Source: a virus
Reading direction: 5' to 3' (one strand)
Virus record (IMG/VR): IMGVR_UViG_3300034198_016345
Coordinates: 1-35,192 of that record
Length of the DNA stretch: 35,192 nt
Below are positions 28,287-35,192 of this stretch, piece by piece. The notes under the pieces are model-generated. The model was not told the origin of the DNA. It was given only the letters and a program-made list of their open reading frames with translations, and made no database searches. The translations under genes and the position numbers were made by a program. The first letter of the stretch is position 1. Every line of letters begins with the position of its first letter.

Positions 28287-29170
28287 GCAACAGAGTCTCA
28301 ACTCCTTTTCCAATATACAGTGACACAGATGGAAGCCCGCTAGATGCGGGCTTTATCTTTATTGGAGAGTCGAATAAAAATCCTATTCTCTCTCCAATTG
28401 CCATTTTTTACGATGCTGCACTGACGATGCCTTCTGAGAATCCTGCAAGGACTCGAAATGGGTATGTTGTTAAGAATGGTGCGCCACGACAGTTATTCTG
28501 TGCTGAACCTTTGGTTTCAATAGCTGTTCAAAACAAGCGAAAAGAACCTGTTTGGAACTTAGCAACAGTCAATCTTAATCCGGGTGTGACTACTGACGCT
28601 GTGATTGACACAGCCACAGGTCAATCACAAGCAACAATTAATGCAGACACTTTGCGTAAGTCTCAAAACCTTAATGACCTACCCAACAAAGAACAATCTA
28701 GAGACAACCTTTCTGTTTATTCGAAGGCTCAAGTAGACGCAAAGATTGTTGATGCAACAGAAGAAGTGAAGGGTATTTCACGTATTGCCACCAAGGATGA
28801 AGTTACGGCAGGGACGGCTGACAACTTGGTTGTTACGCCAAAAAAACACGCTGAATACTTCATCGAAAGATCCATTGGATTTGATCAGAAGTGGCAAGAC
28901 CTGACTACCTCACGCGAAGTTGACACTGAATACACCAATGACACCAAAAGCCCAATCCAAGTGAACATCATCATCAATGGTGATATTGCCACAGCTGCAC
29001 GCAATACAACCTGTGAAGTTGATGGGGTCACAATTGTTCGCACATCAAATGCTAATGAAGATGCACAAACAAAAACAGTGAGTTTCATTGTTCCACCAGC
29101 TAGCAAATACAAGGTCACAGGGATTAAGTCAATCCTGACATGGCTTGAACTAAGAAAATTACCTACATAG
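28283..29170 (+). CDS. Tail fibre with P22-type head-binding domain, no enzyme domain
   Basis: 295 residues. Residues 1-100 are a P22 tailspike-type head-binding domain (YSDTDGSPLDAGFIFIGE, then ARTRNGYVVKNGAPRQLF). Next comes a fibre-type shaft (NLNDLPNKEQSRDNLSVYSK; GISRIATKDEVTAGTADNLVVTPKK). The last 90 residues are a beta-rich tip (YTNDTKSPIQVNIIING, then IVPPASKYKVTGI) similar to fibre-tip domains of other phages. It lacks a beta-helix or hydrolase. It may carry a second receptor specificity or act as an adaptor. The first 100 residues clearly parallel the next gene, so the anchor was duplicated. A strong hairpin lies in codons 17-24. Confidence 0.8.
   Translation: MSNRVSTPFPIYSDTDGSPLDAGFIFIGESNKNPILSPIAIFYDAALTMPSENPARTRNGYVVKNGAPRQLFCAEPLVSIAVQNKRKEPVWNLATVNLNPGVTTDAVIDTATGQSQATINADTLRKSQNLNDLPNKEQSRDNLSVYSKAQVDAKIVDATEEVKGISRIATKDEVTAGTADNLVVTPKKHAEYFIERSIGFDQKWQDLTTSREVDTEYTNDTKSPIQVNIIINGDIATAARNTTCEVDGVTIVRTSNANEDAQTKTVSFIVPPASKYKVTGIKSILTWLELRKLPT
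28333..28353 (+). other. Hairpin inside fibre gene, covarying with the one at 29230
   Basis: AAGCCCGC (28333-28340), 5-nt loop, GCGGGCTT (28346-28353), followed by a U-rich stretch. It begins 51 nt into the coding region, at the codons for S-P-L-D-A-G. Confidence 0.6.
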
Positions 29171-29179
29171 GACAAATAG

Positions 29180-31396
29180 ATGACAAACCTAGTTATAAGC
29201 CCGCATGTGCCATTTACTGATATCGACGGAAGCCCTCTTAATGAGGGCTTTATTTTTATCGGTGAAAAAGATAAAGATCCTACACTATTTCCAATCGCAG
29301 TATATTGGGATGAGGCAAAAACATTACCTGTGATGCAACCAATACGAACTAAAAATGGTTTTGTAGTGAATGGTGATTCATTTGCAAAGATTTTCATTGA
29401 GGTAGAGAGCTGTTCGGTTTTAGTGAAAAATCGGAATCAGTCAAATATCTATTTTGAGCAAAACTCACCGCAGTTTACGAGCGTCTCATCTGCATCAGGT
29501 CTTGTGCAAACTGAAAAATCACGAGCAATGGCAGCTGAAACTGCTTTAAGTACATCAATTACAACTGAATCTAATCGTGCTACAGTAGCAGAGGGGTTAC
29601 TTCAAACCCAAATCAATGCTAATGGGGTTGGGAATCGAGCATATTTAACCTATGCAGCAATGAATGCAGATAAGGTAAATATTCCCGCAAAATCAAAAGT
29701 AACTGTCACTAATGATCCTACAACATCAAATAATGGTGATTGGCAGTACGATGGAACCAATTTCACCAAATCTACTTATGATCCAGTTTTACAAGCCAAT
29801 ACATACACTCAGCAATATGTTGCAGTTAATGCGCTTTCAGTTAAGCCAAATCTAACAACTGAAGACCTTAATACGGTTACTACTATTGGTATTTACCATC
29901 AGCCATCTGATGCCAACGCAACACTGGCAAATAACTATCCCGATACACGTGCTGGTACGCTTGAGGTAGTAGAGAGAAGCGGTTTTCTAGTCCAAGAATA
30001 TACAACTTGGTTTGGACGTAAATTCTGGAGAACCAAACAAGGTGCAAATCCTATGCAGTTGTGGCAAGAGGTCTCAACTGTTGCGAATTTTGAAAGCAAA
30101 GCTTTGATTGTTAAACCAAATCTTGCTACAGAGAATTTAAATACAGTTCTAGATCGAGGTATTTACCGACAGCCATCAAATACAAATGGTTCAATAGCAA
30201 ATGGGTATCCTGAGGATTCCGCTTCAGGTATTTTAAGAGTGTATTCAACCGACGCAAACTACACTGTTCAAGAATATACAACTTGGGTGGGGAACAAGTA
30301 TTGGCGTAGTAAATACACTACAAACAACTTTACTGTTTGGAAGAAAGTTGCAACCCAAGCACAAATAGATGAAGCGCTATCTCGGAAGGCTAACTTATCT
30401 ACTGAGGATTTAAATACTGTATTAACATATGGTATTTACCGACAACCTTCAGACGCGAATGCAACTCTCGCAAATAACTATCCTGATACTCGTGCTGGCA
30501 CATTAGAAGTCATTGAAGGTGGAGGGTTTGTTATTCAGGAGTACACTACTTGGTTTGGAAGAAAGTTTTATAGAACCAAGCAGGGTTCAAACGCGATTCA
30601 ACCTTGGCAAGAATATGCCAAGATGAGAAATATTGATCTTGTTGCACCCTACAAAGGAAAAAACTTTGCTTGGTTTGGCGACTCAATTGTGAATGGTAAT
30701 AATCACCCAAATCGAATAGCAGCAAATTTACAGGCCACTGTAAGTAAATTTGGCTTCAACTCATGCACAATGTCTAAAAATGCAGGATCACCAAATGGTT
30801 ATGACAAACTAACAATGTATCGATTTGGGCATGCAATCAACACGGGAGATTTCTCTGAAGTTGTGGCTGGAGCCCAATGGATTAAAGACAATAGTGGGCC
30901 TGATTTCACGCCTCAAGCAAACGCTATGGCTGTGATGGATTGGAATACAGTTGATTACATAATGATTGCATTTGGGACAAATGACTGGGCAGGTAGCACT
31001 CCATTAGGTGACACATATGTAGCAGACCCAAATGGCGAGACCTACATTGGGGCGGCTTGTTATGCAATAGAGCAGATTCAGACTCGATACCCACATATTC
31101 AAATCATGTTTATTGGCATGCCATTCCGTACTCGATGGTTTCAAACTCCTGTTCCAGATCGACCAGATCAAAACAGTGATAACACTCCAGATGCGCAAGG
31201 TAAAATTCTTGTTGATTATGAAAATGCACTAGTTGAAATCGGCAAGAAATACCATGTTCCAGTATTTGAGTTTAATAAGCGTAGTGACATTAATGCTATG
31301 ACTTACACCAACTACTACACAGATGGAGTTCATCCCAAAGAAAATGGCATTCAATTATGGACCAAGAAAATTGGTGCATTCTTGATGAATAACTAA
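29180..31396 (+). CDS. Tailspike: head-binding domain, three knob repeats, SGNH esterase
   Basis: 738 residues. Residues 1-95: P22-type head-binding domain (DIDGSPLNEGFIFIGE; PIRTKNGFVV). About 110-220: helical/linker shaft. About 221-298, 311-391 and 402-480: three pyocin-knob-like repeats (DLNTV..GIY.QPS; VQEYTTWFGRKFWR; W.E/K). About 490-738: SGNH/GDSL hydrolase with block I FGDS (nucleophile Ser502), block III GTND (Asn601) and block V DGVH (Asp715, His718). The enzyme should remove acetyl groups from capsule or surface polysaccharide on contact. Unlike most capsule depolymerase spikes it has no visible beta-helix. Knobs 1 and 3 are almost identical in protein but differ at many silent sites. 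Confidence 0.88.
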   Translation: MTNLVISPHVPFTDIDGSPLNEGFIFIGEKDKDPTLFPIAVYWDEAKTLPVMQPIRTKNGFVVNGDSFAKIFIEVESCSVLVKNRNQSNIYFEQNSPQFTSVSSASGLVQTEKSRAMAAETALSTSITTESNRATVAEGLLQTQINANGVGNRAYLTYAAMNADKVNIPAKSKVTVTNDPTTSNNGDWQYDGTNFTKSTYDPVLQANTYTQQYVAVNALSVKPNLTTEDLNTVTTIGIYHQPSDANATLANNYPDTRAGTLEVVERSGFLVQEYTTWFGRKFWRTKQGANPMQLWQEVSTVANFESKALIVKPNLATENLNTVLDRGIYRQPSNTNGSIANGYPEDSASGILRVYSTDANYTVQEYTTWVGNKYWRSKYTTNNFTVWKKVATQAQIDEALSRKANLSTEDLNTVLTYGIYRQPSDANATLANNYPDTRAGTLEVIEGGGFVIQEYTTWFGRKFYRTKQGSNAIQPWQEYAKMRNIDLVAPYKGKNFAWFGDSIVNGNNHPNRIAANLQATVSKFGFNSCTMSKNAGSPNGYDKLTMYRFGHAINTGDFSEVVAGAQWIKDNSGPDFTPQANAMAVMDWNTVDYIMIAFGTNDWAGSTPLGDTYVADPNGETYIGAACYAIEQIQTRYPHIQIMFIGMPFRTRWFQTPVPDRPDQNSDNTPDAQGKILVDYENALVEIGKKYHVPVFEFNKRSDINAMTYTNYYTDGVHPKENGIQLWTKKIGAFLMNN
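29230..29250 (+). other. Hairpin inside tailspike gene, covarying with the one at 28333
   Basis: AAGCCCTC (29230-29237), 5-nt loop, GAGGGCTT (29243-29250), then a U-rich stretch. It also begins 51 nt into the coding region. One base pair differs from the upstream copy (T-A instead of G-C), with pairing kept. Confidence 0.6.
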
Positions 31397-31408
31397 GAAA
31401 AACATGTC

Positions 31409-31432
31409 AAAGCCCCTTTAGGGGCTTTTTTA
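31409..31432 (+). terminator. Terminator between tailspike and lysis genes
   Basis: AAAGCCCC (31409-31416), TTTA loop, GGGGCTTT (31421-31428), then Ts to about 31432. The lysis cassette follows after 18 bp, so late polymerase must pass it. Confidence 0.88.
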
Positions 31433-31450
31433 TTATCTGGAGAAAAGTGA

Positions 31451-31846
31451 ATGGAACCAGTTTCAACTGGCGGTTTTGCAGCAATTTTAAAGTTTTACGG
31501 GGTAGCAATCATGGTGACTTTAGCAGTCGCTTTGGTAGCAGCTGTAGTGATGATGACTCGAATGCCTAGATCACCTCAAGAGTGGGCAGTTGGTTTGATT
31601 TGCACAGTGGTATCAAGTCTTGCAGGTGGGTCTTTCATTATTTTGAAATTCACCTTGCACGCATGGGCCACTGATACATGGGGATGGTTTGCTATTGGCG
31701 GTTTGTTCTTTGTATGTGGTTTGCCTGGTTGGGCATTGGTCCGCTGGATATTCAACTTTATAGACAAGCAGGAAGGCAAAACGATTGTTGAAGTGATCAA
31801 AGAATTCAAGAAAGCAAAGAATGATATTTCAGGTGGTGAGACATGA
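31451..31846 (+). CDS. Putative holin, multi-span
   Basis: 131 residues with three or four predicted membrane spans (VAIMVTLAVALVAAVVMM; WAVGLICTVVSSLAGGSFII; WGWFAIGGLFFVCGLPGWALV) and a charged C-terminal tail (EVIKEFKKAKND). It overlaps the endolysin gene by 4 bp, the usual partner arrangement. Such proteins form holes in the inner membrane and release the endolysin at a set time. It follows the pattern of putative holins annotated in Acinetobacter phages. Confidence 0.8.
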   Translation: MEPVSTGGFAAILKFYGVAIMVTLAVALVAAVVMMTRMPRSPQEWAVGLICTVVSSLAGGSFIILKFTLHAWATDTWGWFAIGGLFFVCGLPGWALVRWIFNFIDKQEGKTIVEVIKEFKKAKNDISGGET

Positions 31847-32358
31847 ATTTTGACAAAGCATTTGACCGGCTAATAGGACATGAGGCTGGTTATTCAATCG
31901 ATAAGCGCGATCCGGGTAACTGGACTGGCGGCAAAGTGGGTGTGGGGGTTTTAAAGGGCACTAAGTACGGAATTGCTGCTAATACCTATCCAAATCTTGA
32001 TATTAAGAAGCTGACCATAGAACAAGCCAAGCAGATCTATAAAAAGGATTGGTGGGATAAGTTGGGTGCAGATAGTTTGCATTCATCTATTGTATTTCAG
32101 CTTTGGGACTTTGCTGTTAATGCAGGGAAATCTCGTGCTATTAAAGAGCTTCAACAAGTTGCAGGAGTTTCAGATGATGGAATTATTGGTCCCAAAACTA
32201 TTGCTGCTGTAAAAGCCATGGATGTAAATGATGTACTTCTAAAGCTCAATGCAGAGCGTTTGAAGTTCTATACATCGTTAAGTACATGGCCTACATACGG
32301 CAAAGGCTGGACCAATCGAGTTGCGGAGAATCTAATCTATGCAGCGGAAGATAATTAA
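31843..32358 (+). CDS. Endolysin, glycosyl hydrolase family 108 type
   Basis: 171 residues. The N-terminal part has the GH108 signature with catalytic Glu14 (FDRLIGHEAGYSIDKRDPGNWTGG) and KGTKYGIAANTYP, then QAKQIYKKDWWDKL and VFQLWDFAVNAG. The end matches the peptidoglycan-binding half of the family (LQQVAGVSDDGIIGPKTIAAV). It cleaves cell-wall glycan for lysis. No signal peptide is present, so it depends on the holin. The Rz1-like gene overlaps its end by 20 bp in another frame. Confidence 0.92.
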   Translation: MNFDKAFDRLIGHEAGYSIDKRDPGNWTGGKVGVGVLKGTKYGIAANTYPNLDIKKLTIEQAKQIYKKDWWDKLGADSLHSSIVFQLWDFAVNAGKSRAIKELQQVAGVSDDGIIGPKTIAAVKAMDVNDVLLKLNAERLKFYTSLSTWPTYGKGWTNRVAENLIYAAEDN

Positions 32359-32488
32359 GAAGCAATGTAAACGCTCTAAATTTGCAATCCTCATTACAGT
32401 GCTGTGTCTCCTATTCTCAGGATGCACAGCTCATACCATTAAAACAAATGTCAGTATTTCGGTTTGCTTGCAGTGCGTTCAGGGTTAA
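32339..32488 (+). CDS. Rz1-like outer-membrane lipoprotein, 49 aa
   Basis: An ORF overlapping the endolysin end in a different frame. It starts with a basic region and hydrophobic core (KRSKFAILITVLCLLFSGC), where LFSGC is a good lipobox with Cys29. The mature part is only about 21 residues. Short lipoproteins downstream of endolysin genes serve as o-spanins (Rz1) that span the periplasm together with an inner-membrane i-spanin. No i-spanin gene is visible beside it, so either a partner lies elsewhere or it works alone. Confidence 0.6.
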   Translation: MQRKIIKKQCKRSKFAILITVLCLLFSGCTAHTIKTNVSISVCLQCVQG

Positions 32489-32489
32489 T

Positions 32490-32714
32490 TCACTCCCTCG
32501 CTATTTCCACGCCTTTCAATTTTCTACCTTCCGTCACCATGAATCTATTTGCTTCGCGCACTTCTAAAAACTTTACAGCCTCATCTTTTGTATCTAAAAA
32601 GACATATTGCTGAGTGACCATGCCATTTATATCTGAGTAGTCTTGGTAATCTTCAAATAGTGATTGCTGGATGTGCAAGTATTGCTTGCCTTTCTTGATG
32701 TAGAAGTACTTCAT
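32490..32714 (-). CDS. Small hypothetical protein coupled to the integrase
   Basis: Its ATG at 32714 overlaps the integrase stop in an ATGA junction, so it is translated with the integrase; a start four codons upstream would lie inside the integrase frame. The 74 residues (MKYFYIKKGKQYLHIQQSLF..., QQYVFLDTKDEAVKFLEVREANRF) are beta-alpha mixed, with no HTH or recognised excisionase motif. It could be a recombination directionality or regulatory partner of the integrase by position only. The gene converges on the lysis genes with a one-base gap. Confidence 0.65.
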   Translation of the reverse strand: MKYFYIKKGKQYLHIQQSLFEDYQDYSDINGMVTQQYVFLDTKDEAVKFLEVREANRFMVTEGRKLKGVEIARE

Positions 32715-33928
32715 TTCATGGCCCAACTATCAACGATATCCGCCCAGTCTTGCATCATTTCCCGTCTAGGTTTTAAGTGTTTTGAATGGTCATAAGATGC
32801 TTTAGTTCTATTTGATTCTGCATGAGCTAATTGTTTTTCCACCCACGCCTCTTCATAGCCTTTCTCATAAAGTAAAGTTGATGCTGTGGCTCTAAAATCG
32901 TGCGTAGTGACACCTTTCAAACCGATGTACTCCAACATGCTATTTAGAGTTTCCTTTGCCAACATACCTTCATTCTTTTTGCTATAGATAGCTGGGAATA
33001 CTAGTATTACATCACTTGAAATCTCGTATTGTTGTTTTAAAATGTTAAACACTTGATTTGAAATCGGTAGGACGTGAATCCTATCTTTTTTCATAGCTTC
33101 TTCAGGAAATCGAATAAGTCTATTCTCAAAATCAATCCAGTCCCATTGCATTTTTCTGATTTCAATAGCACGTAGCATTGTGTATAAAAGAATAAAGCCT
33201 GCATTCTTTACTGTTTGGGTGCCATTGTATTTGGGGAGACTTGTTCTAGCTTTGTAACGCTCTTCTTTTGTGAGTGCTCTAGCGTGATTTACACGCGGTC
33301 TTTTAATTACATCACGTACAGCATAGGTAGGATCATTTTCGGCACGAAGTGTTGCAATAGCATAGCGGATAACAGCCCCAAGGAATCTTCTATTCTCAAG
33401 CGCAGCAGATGCGCCAGTGAACCTACCATTTGATTCTTTCACAACACGATCGACAGTATTGTTTAAAATTTTAAGCACATCAGCTGCAGTTACATCACTT
33501 ACATTCTTTTTCCCGATAATGGGAGAGATATCTTTAGCTAAAGCAATATCAAATTTGCCCTGATATATTTCAGATTTTGCACTCATTCTTTTAAGCTTAA
33601 ATTCTGAAGCTATAGAATCAAAAGTATTTTGTGTTTCAGCCAAAGCTTGTGCTTTTATATTTTTTCGATCTTCGACAGGGTGTATGCCTTTGGCCAGTTT
33701 AGCCCGCATCTCATCTTTTAGCGTACGAGCATCAGCAAGACCAATAGAAGGGTATTCACCTAAGCTCATTGATGATTCTTTACCTTGATAAACGAATTTA
33801 AAACGCCATACCTTAGCACCAGTGGGGCGAACTTCTATATAGAGTCGATCAGCATCTAAAATACGATAAACTTTGTCTTGAGGTTTTAAAGTTTTAATTT
33901 TTGCATCAGAAAGCTTTACAGCAGCCAT
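32711..33928 (-). CDS. int: Tyrosine integrase, P4 type
   Basis: 405 residues. About 1-90 are the DUF4102 arm-binding domain (LSDAKIKTLKPQDKVYRILDADRLYIEVRPTG). The core-binding domain lies around 105-190. The catalytic domain holds Arg253 (MLRAIEIRKMQW), Lys280, His343 and Arg346 (HDFRATAS), His369 (QLAHAE) and Tyr379 (ASYDHS), the complete set. It catalyses insertion and, with an accessory factor, excision. Length and order match P4-like phage integrases. It stands at the right end of the prophage, reading inward, next to the presumed attachment site. Confidence 0.95.
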   Translation of the reverse strand: MAAVKLSDAKIKTLKPQDKVYRILDADRLYIEVRPTGAKVWRFKFVYQGKESSMSLGEYPSIGLADARTLKDEMRAKLAKGIHPVEDRKNIKAQALAETQNTFDSIASEFKLKRMSAKSEIYQGKFDIALAKDISPIIGKKNVSDVTAADVLKILNNTVDRVVKESNGRFTGASAALENRRFLGAVIRYAIATLRAENDPTYAVRDVIKRPRVNHARALTKEERYKARTSLPKYNGTQTVKNAGFILLYTMLRAIEIRKMQWDWIDFENRLIRFPEEAMKKDRIHVLPISNQVFNILKQQYEISSDVILVFPAIYSKKNEGMLAKETLNSMLEYIGLKGVTTHDFRATASTLLYEKGYEEAWVEKQLAHAESNRTKASYDHSKHLKPRREMMQDWADIVDSWAMK

Positions 33929-33949
33929 TTTAAAGAACCGAACAACACG

Positions 33950-33969
33950 TTACCCGTATTATTACCCGT
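33950..33969. repeat. Direct repeat TTACCCGT upstream of int
   Basis: Two copies of TTACCCGT, at 33950-33957 and 33962-33969, 12 bp apart start to start, 22 bp upstream of the integrase ATG. They could be integrase arm-type binding sites or operators. The rest of the 316-bp gap up to coaD has no gene; it is AT-rich and must contain the prophage end and the coaD promoter, but no tRNA gene or convincing att core is visible. Confidence 0.4.
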
Positions 33970-34202
33970 TTTACTTGTGAATTAAAACATATTAAAAGGA
34001 ACTAATAAGAACAATGGTAACTATAAATCAATAAGATATATATGGGTTTGAGAACTAAAACGTACTATATGAAATTCAAACACTTATTATTTTTTACAAC
34101 TGTTGCTTGCGCCATAATTTAAACTTCCACAATTAGCTCTATTGTGCCGTAAAACGCAACCTTTTTCCAATGTTTAGGAATTTCGCGTTTAGAGCCAACA
34201 TT

Positions 34203-34736
<534 letters not shown>

Positions 34737-34737
34737 C

Positions 34738-35001
34738 GTGTCTTTATATATTACAGATGAATGCATTAACTGTGATGTCTGTGAACCTGTATGTCCCAAT
34801 GAAGCCATTTATATGGGTGAGCTGATTTATGAGATTGATCCTGCACTCTGTACAGAATGTATCGGTCACCATGATCAGCCACAGTGTCAGTTGTTTTGCC
34901 CTGTGGATTGTATTCCGCTCGATCCCCAACATGTCGAATCGCATGATGACTTGATGGCGAAATACAAAAAGTTGACTGCGCAAAAAAATACGAGCAATTA
35001 A
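34738..35001 (+). CDS. YfhL-type 2[4Fe-4S] ferredoxin
   Basis: 87 residues from a GTG one base after the coaD stop; an upstream frame extension would overlap coaD. Cluster one is held by C-x2-C-x2-C-x3-C (CINCDVCEPVCP). The second has C-x2-C, an eight-residue insertion, then C-x3-C (CTECIGHHDQPQCQLFCPVDC), which is typical of YfhL/Alvin-type ferredoxins. Small electron carrier of the cytoplasm with a role in Fe-S or redox metabolism. Host gene, probably in an operon with coaD. Confidence 0.93.
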   Translation: MSLYITDECINCDVCEPVCPNEAIYMGELIYEIDPALCTECIGHHDQPQCQLFCPVDCIPLDPQHVESHDDLMAKYKKLTAQKNTSN

Positions 35002-35011
35002 CGGCGAACTT

Positions 35012-35020
35012 TGATAAGAT
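35012..35020 (+). promoter_or_regulatory. Extended -10 promoter of rnpB
   Basis: TG-A-TAAGAT, with a start seven to eight bases downstream, coinciding with the expected 5' end of RNase P RNA at 35028. Confidence 0.55.
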
Positions 35021-35027
35021 GCGCCAC

Positions 35028-35192
35028 GAAGTGGGCCGGACGGTCGCTGCTGTGGAGGTCTCCGTGACTGAAGCAGGGGAGGAAAGTCCGGGCTTCATAG
35101 GGCAAGGTGCCAGGTAACGCCTGGGCGGCGAAAGCCGACGGCAAGTGCAGCAGAGAGTAGACCGCCAATCCCTCCGTTCATCCCTTTAATAA
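35028..35192 (+). ncRNA. rnpB: RNase P RNA, 5' part (cut by window)
   Basis: The sequence from about 35028 matches bacterial type A RNase P RNA: the P1/P2 start GAAGTGGGCCGGACGGTCGC, the nearly invariant GAGGAAAGTCCGGGCT core (CR-I), GGTGCCAGGTAACGCCTGGG, and GGCGAAAGCCGACGGCAAGTGCAGCAGAGA fragments. It is the catalytic RNA that removes 5' leaders from tRNA precursors. The 3' half lies beyond the window end. Confidence 0.95.

Larger units (their letters stand above)
1..33969. mobile_element. Prophage, P22-like short-tailed, left end outside window
   Basis: Nearly the whole window is one temperate prophage. It has integrase, CI-like repressor, Cro, CII, replication, NinB, terminase, P22-type head and ejection genes, tailspike and lysis genes in one coherent arrangement. 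The left boundary is not in the window: a gene is cut at base 1. The right boundary must lie between the integrase start (33928) and the coaD promoter (about 34200); no duplicated att core can be identified because the other end is missing. The end given here stops at the repeats just upstream of the integrase gene and is approximate. No disrupted structural gene was seen, so the element looks intact over the part visible. Confidence 0.95.

Noticed and set aside
32382-32567. 61-aa ORF after the endolysin as an Rz-like gene
   Set aside because: It has no membrane anchor followed by a coiled coil and conflicts with the lipobox ORF and with the minus-strand gene.

Overview
The window is almost entirely a temperate prophage in an Acinetobacter-type gammaproteobacterial chromosome. 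The host is inferred from the AT-rich composition, the style of the proteins, and the right edge, which carries coaD, a YfhL-type ferredoxin gene and the 5' part of rnpB. The prophage enters from the left already in progress, and its left end is outside the window. Its right end lies between the integrase gene and coaD (about 33929-34200). The virion genes follow the order of a P22-like short-tailed phage: terminase, portal, scaffold, coat, gp4, gp10, ejection proteins, tailspike. The cargo around them is specific to this phage.

Layout. 1-2054 (minus): an early-left operon of small unknown genes headed by a pentapeptide-repeat protein. 2055-4511: the immunity region, with a LexA/CI-like autocleaving repressor, a Cro-like protein, a CII-like activator, two clusters of a shared 16-bp operator, and, downstream of the repressor in the position of lambda rexAB, a two-gene module whose distal product looks Cas2-like. 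4510-4607 (minus): a compact promoter-terminator unit that looks like a lambda OOP antisense RNA. 4567-9608: the early-right operon, with DnaT-like and helicase-loader-like replication proteins, small HTH proteins, a DUF3310 protein, a PD-(D/E)XK nuclease, many tightly coupled unknown genes, and a last gene in the position of antiterminator Q. 9605-10052: about 450 nt of non-coding sequence with a candidate late promoter, two intrinsic terminators and many nested helices. 10083-12201: small genes, an HNH-like protein, NinB, and a second stand-alone small-RNA candidate. 12240-31396: packaging, head, ejection and receptor-binding genes. 31451-32488: holin, GH108 endolysin and a short Rz1-like lipoprotein. 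32490-33928 (minus): a small unknown gene and a P4-type tyrosine integrase.

How it works together. The repressor probably binds the five 16-bp sites to silence both early operons while transcribing itself and the rex-position pair. On induction, Cro, CII and the OOP-like RNA would set the lysis/lysogeny balance, and the replication genes are expressed. Late transcription would start near 9640 and must cross at least nine intrinsic terminators before the lysis genes, so processive antitermination is expected. Particles probably carry a lambda-R-like GH104 wall-degrading enzyme with the ejection proteins. They attach through a fibre and a tailspike that share a P22-type head-binding domain. The tailspike ends in an SGNH-type esterase, which suggests it de-acylates capsule.

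The candidates most likely to be undescribed are the rex-position Cas2-like pair, the structured RNAs at 9605-10052 and 11091-11193, the OOP-like RNA, and a covarying hairpin found at the same codons in both receptor-binding genes. All structure and promoter calls were made by eye.
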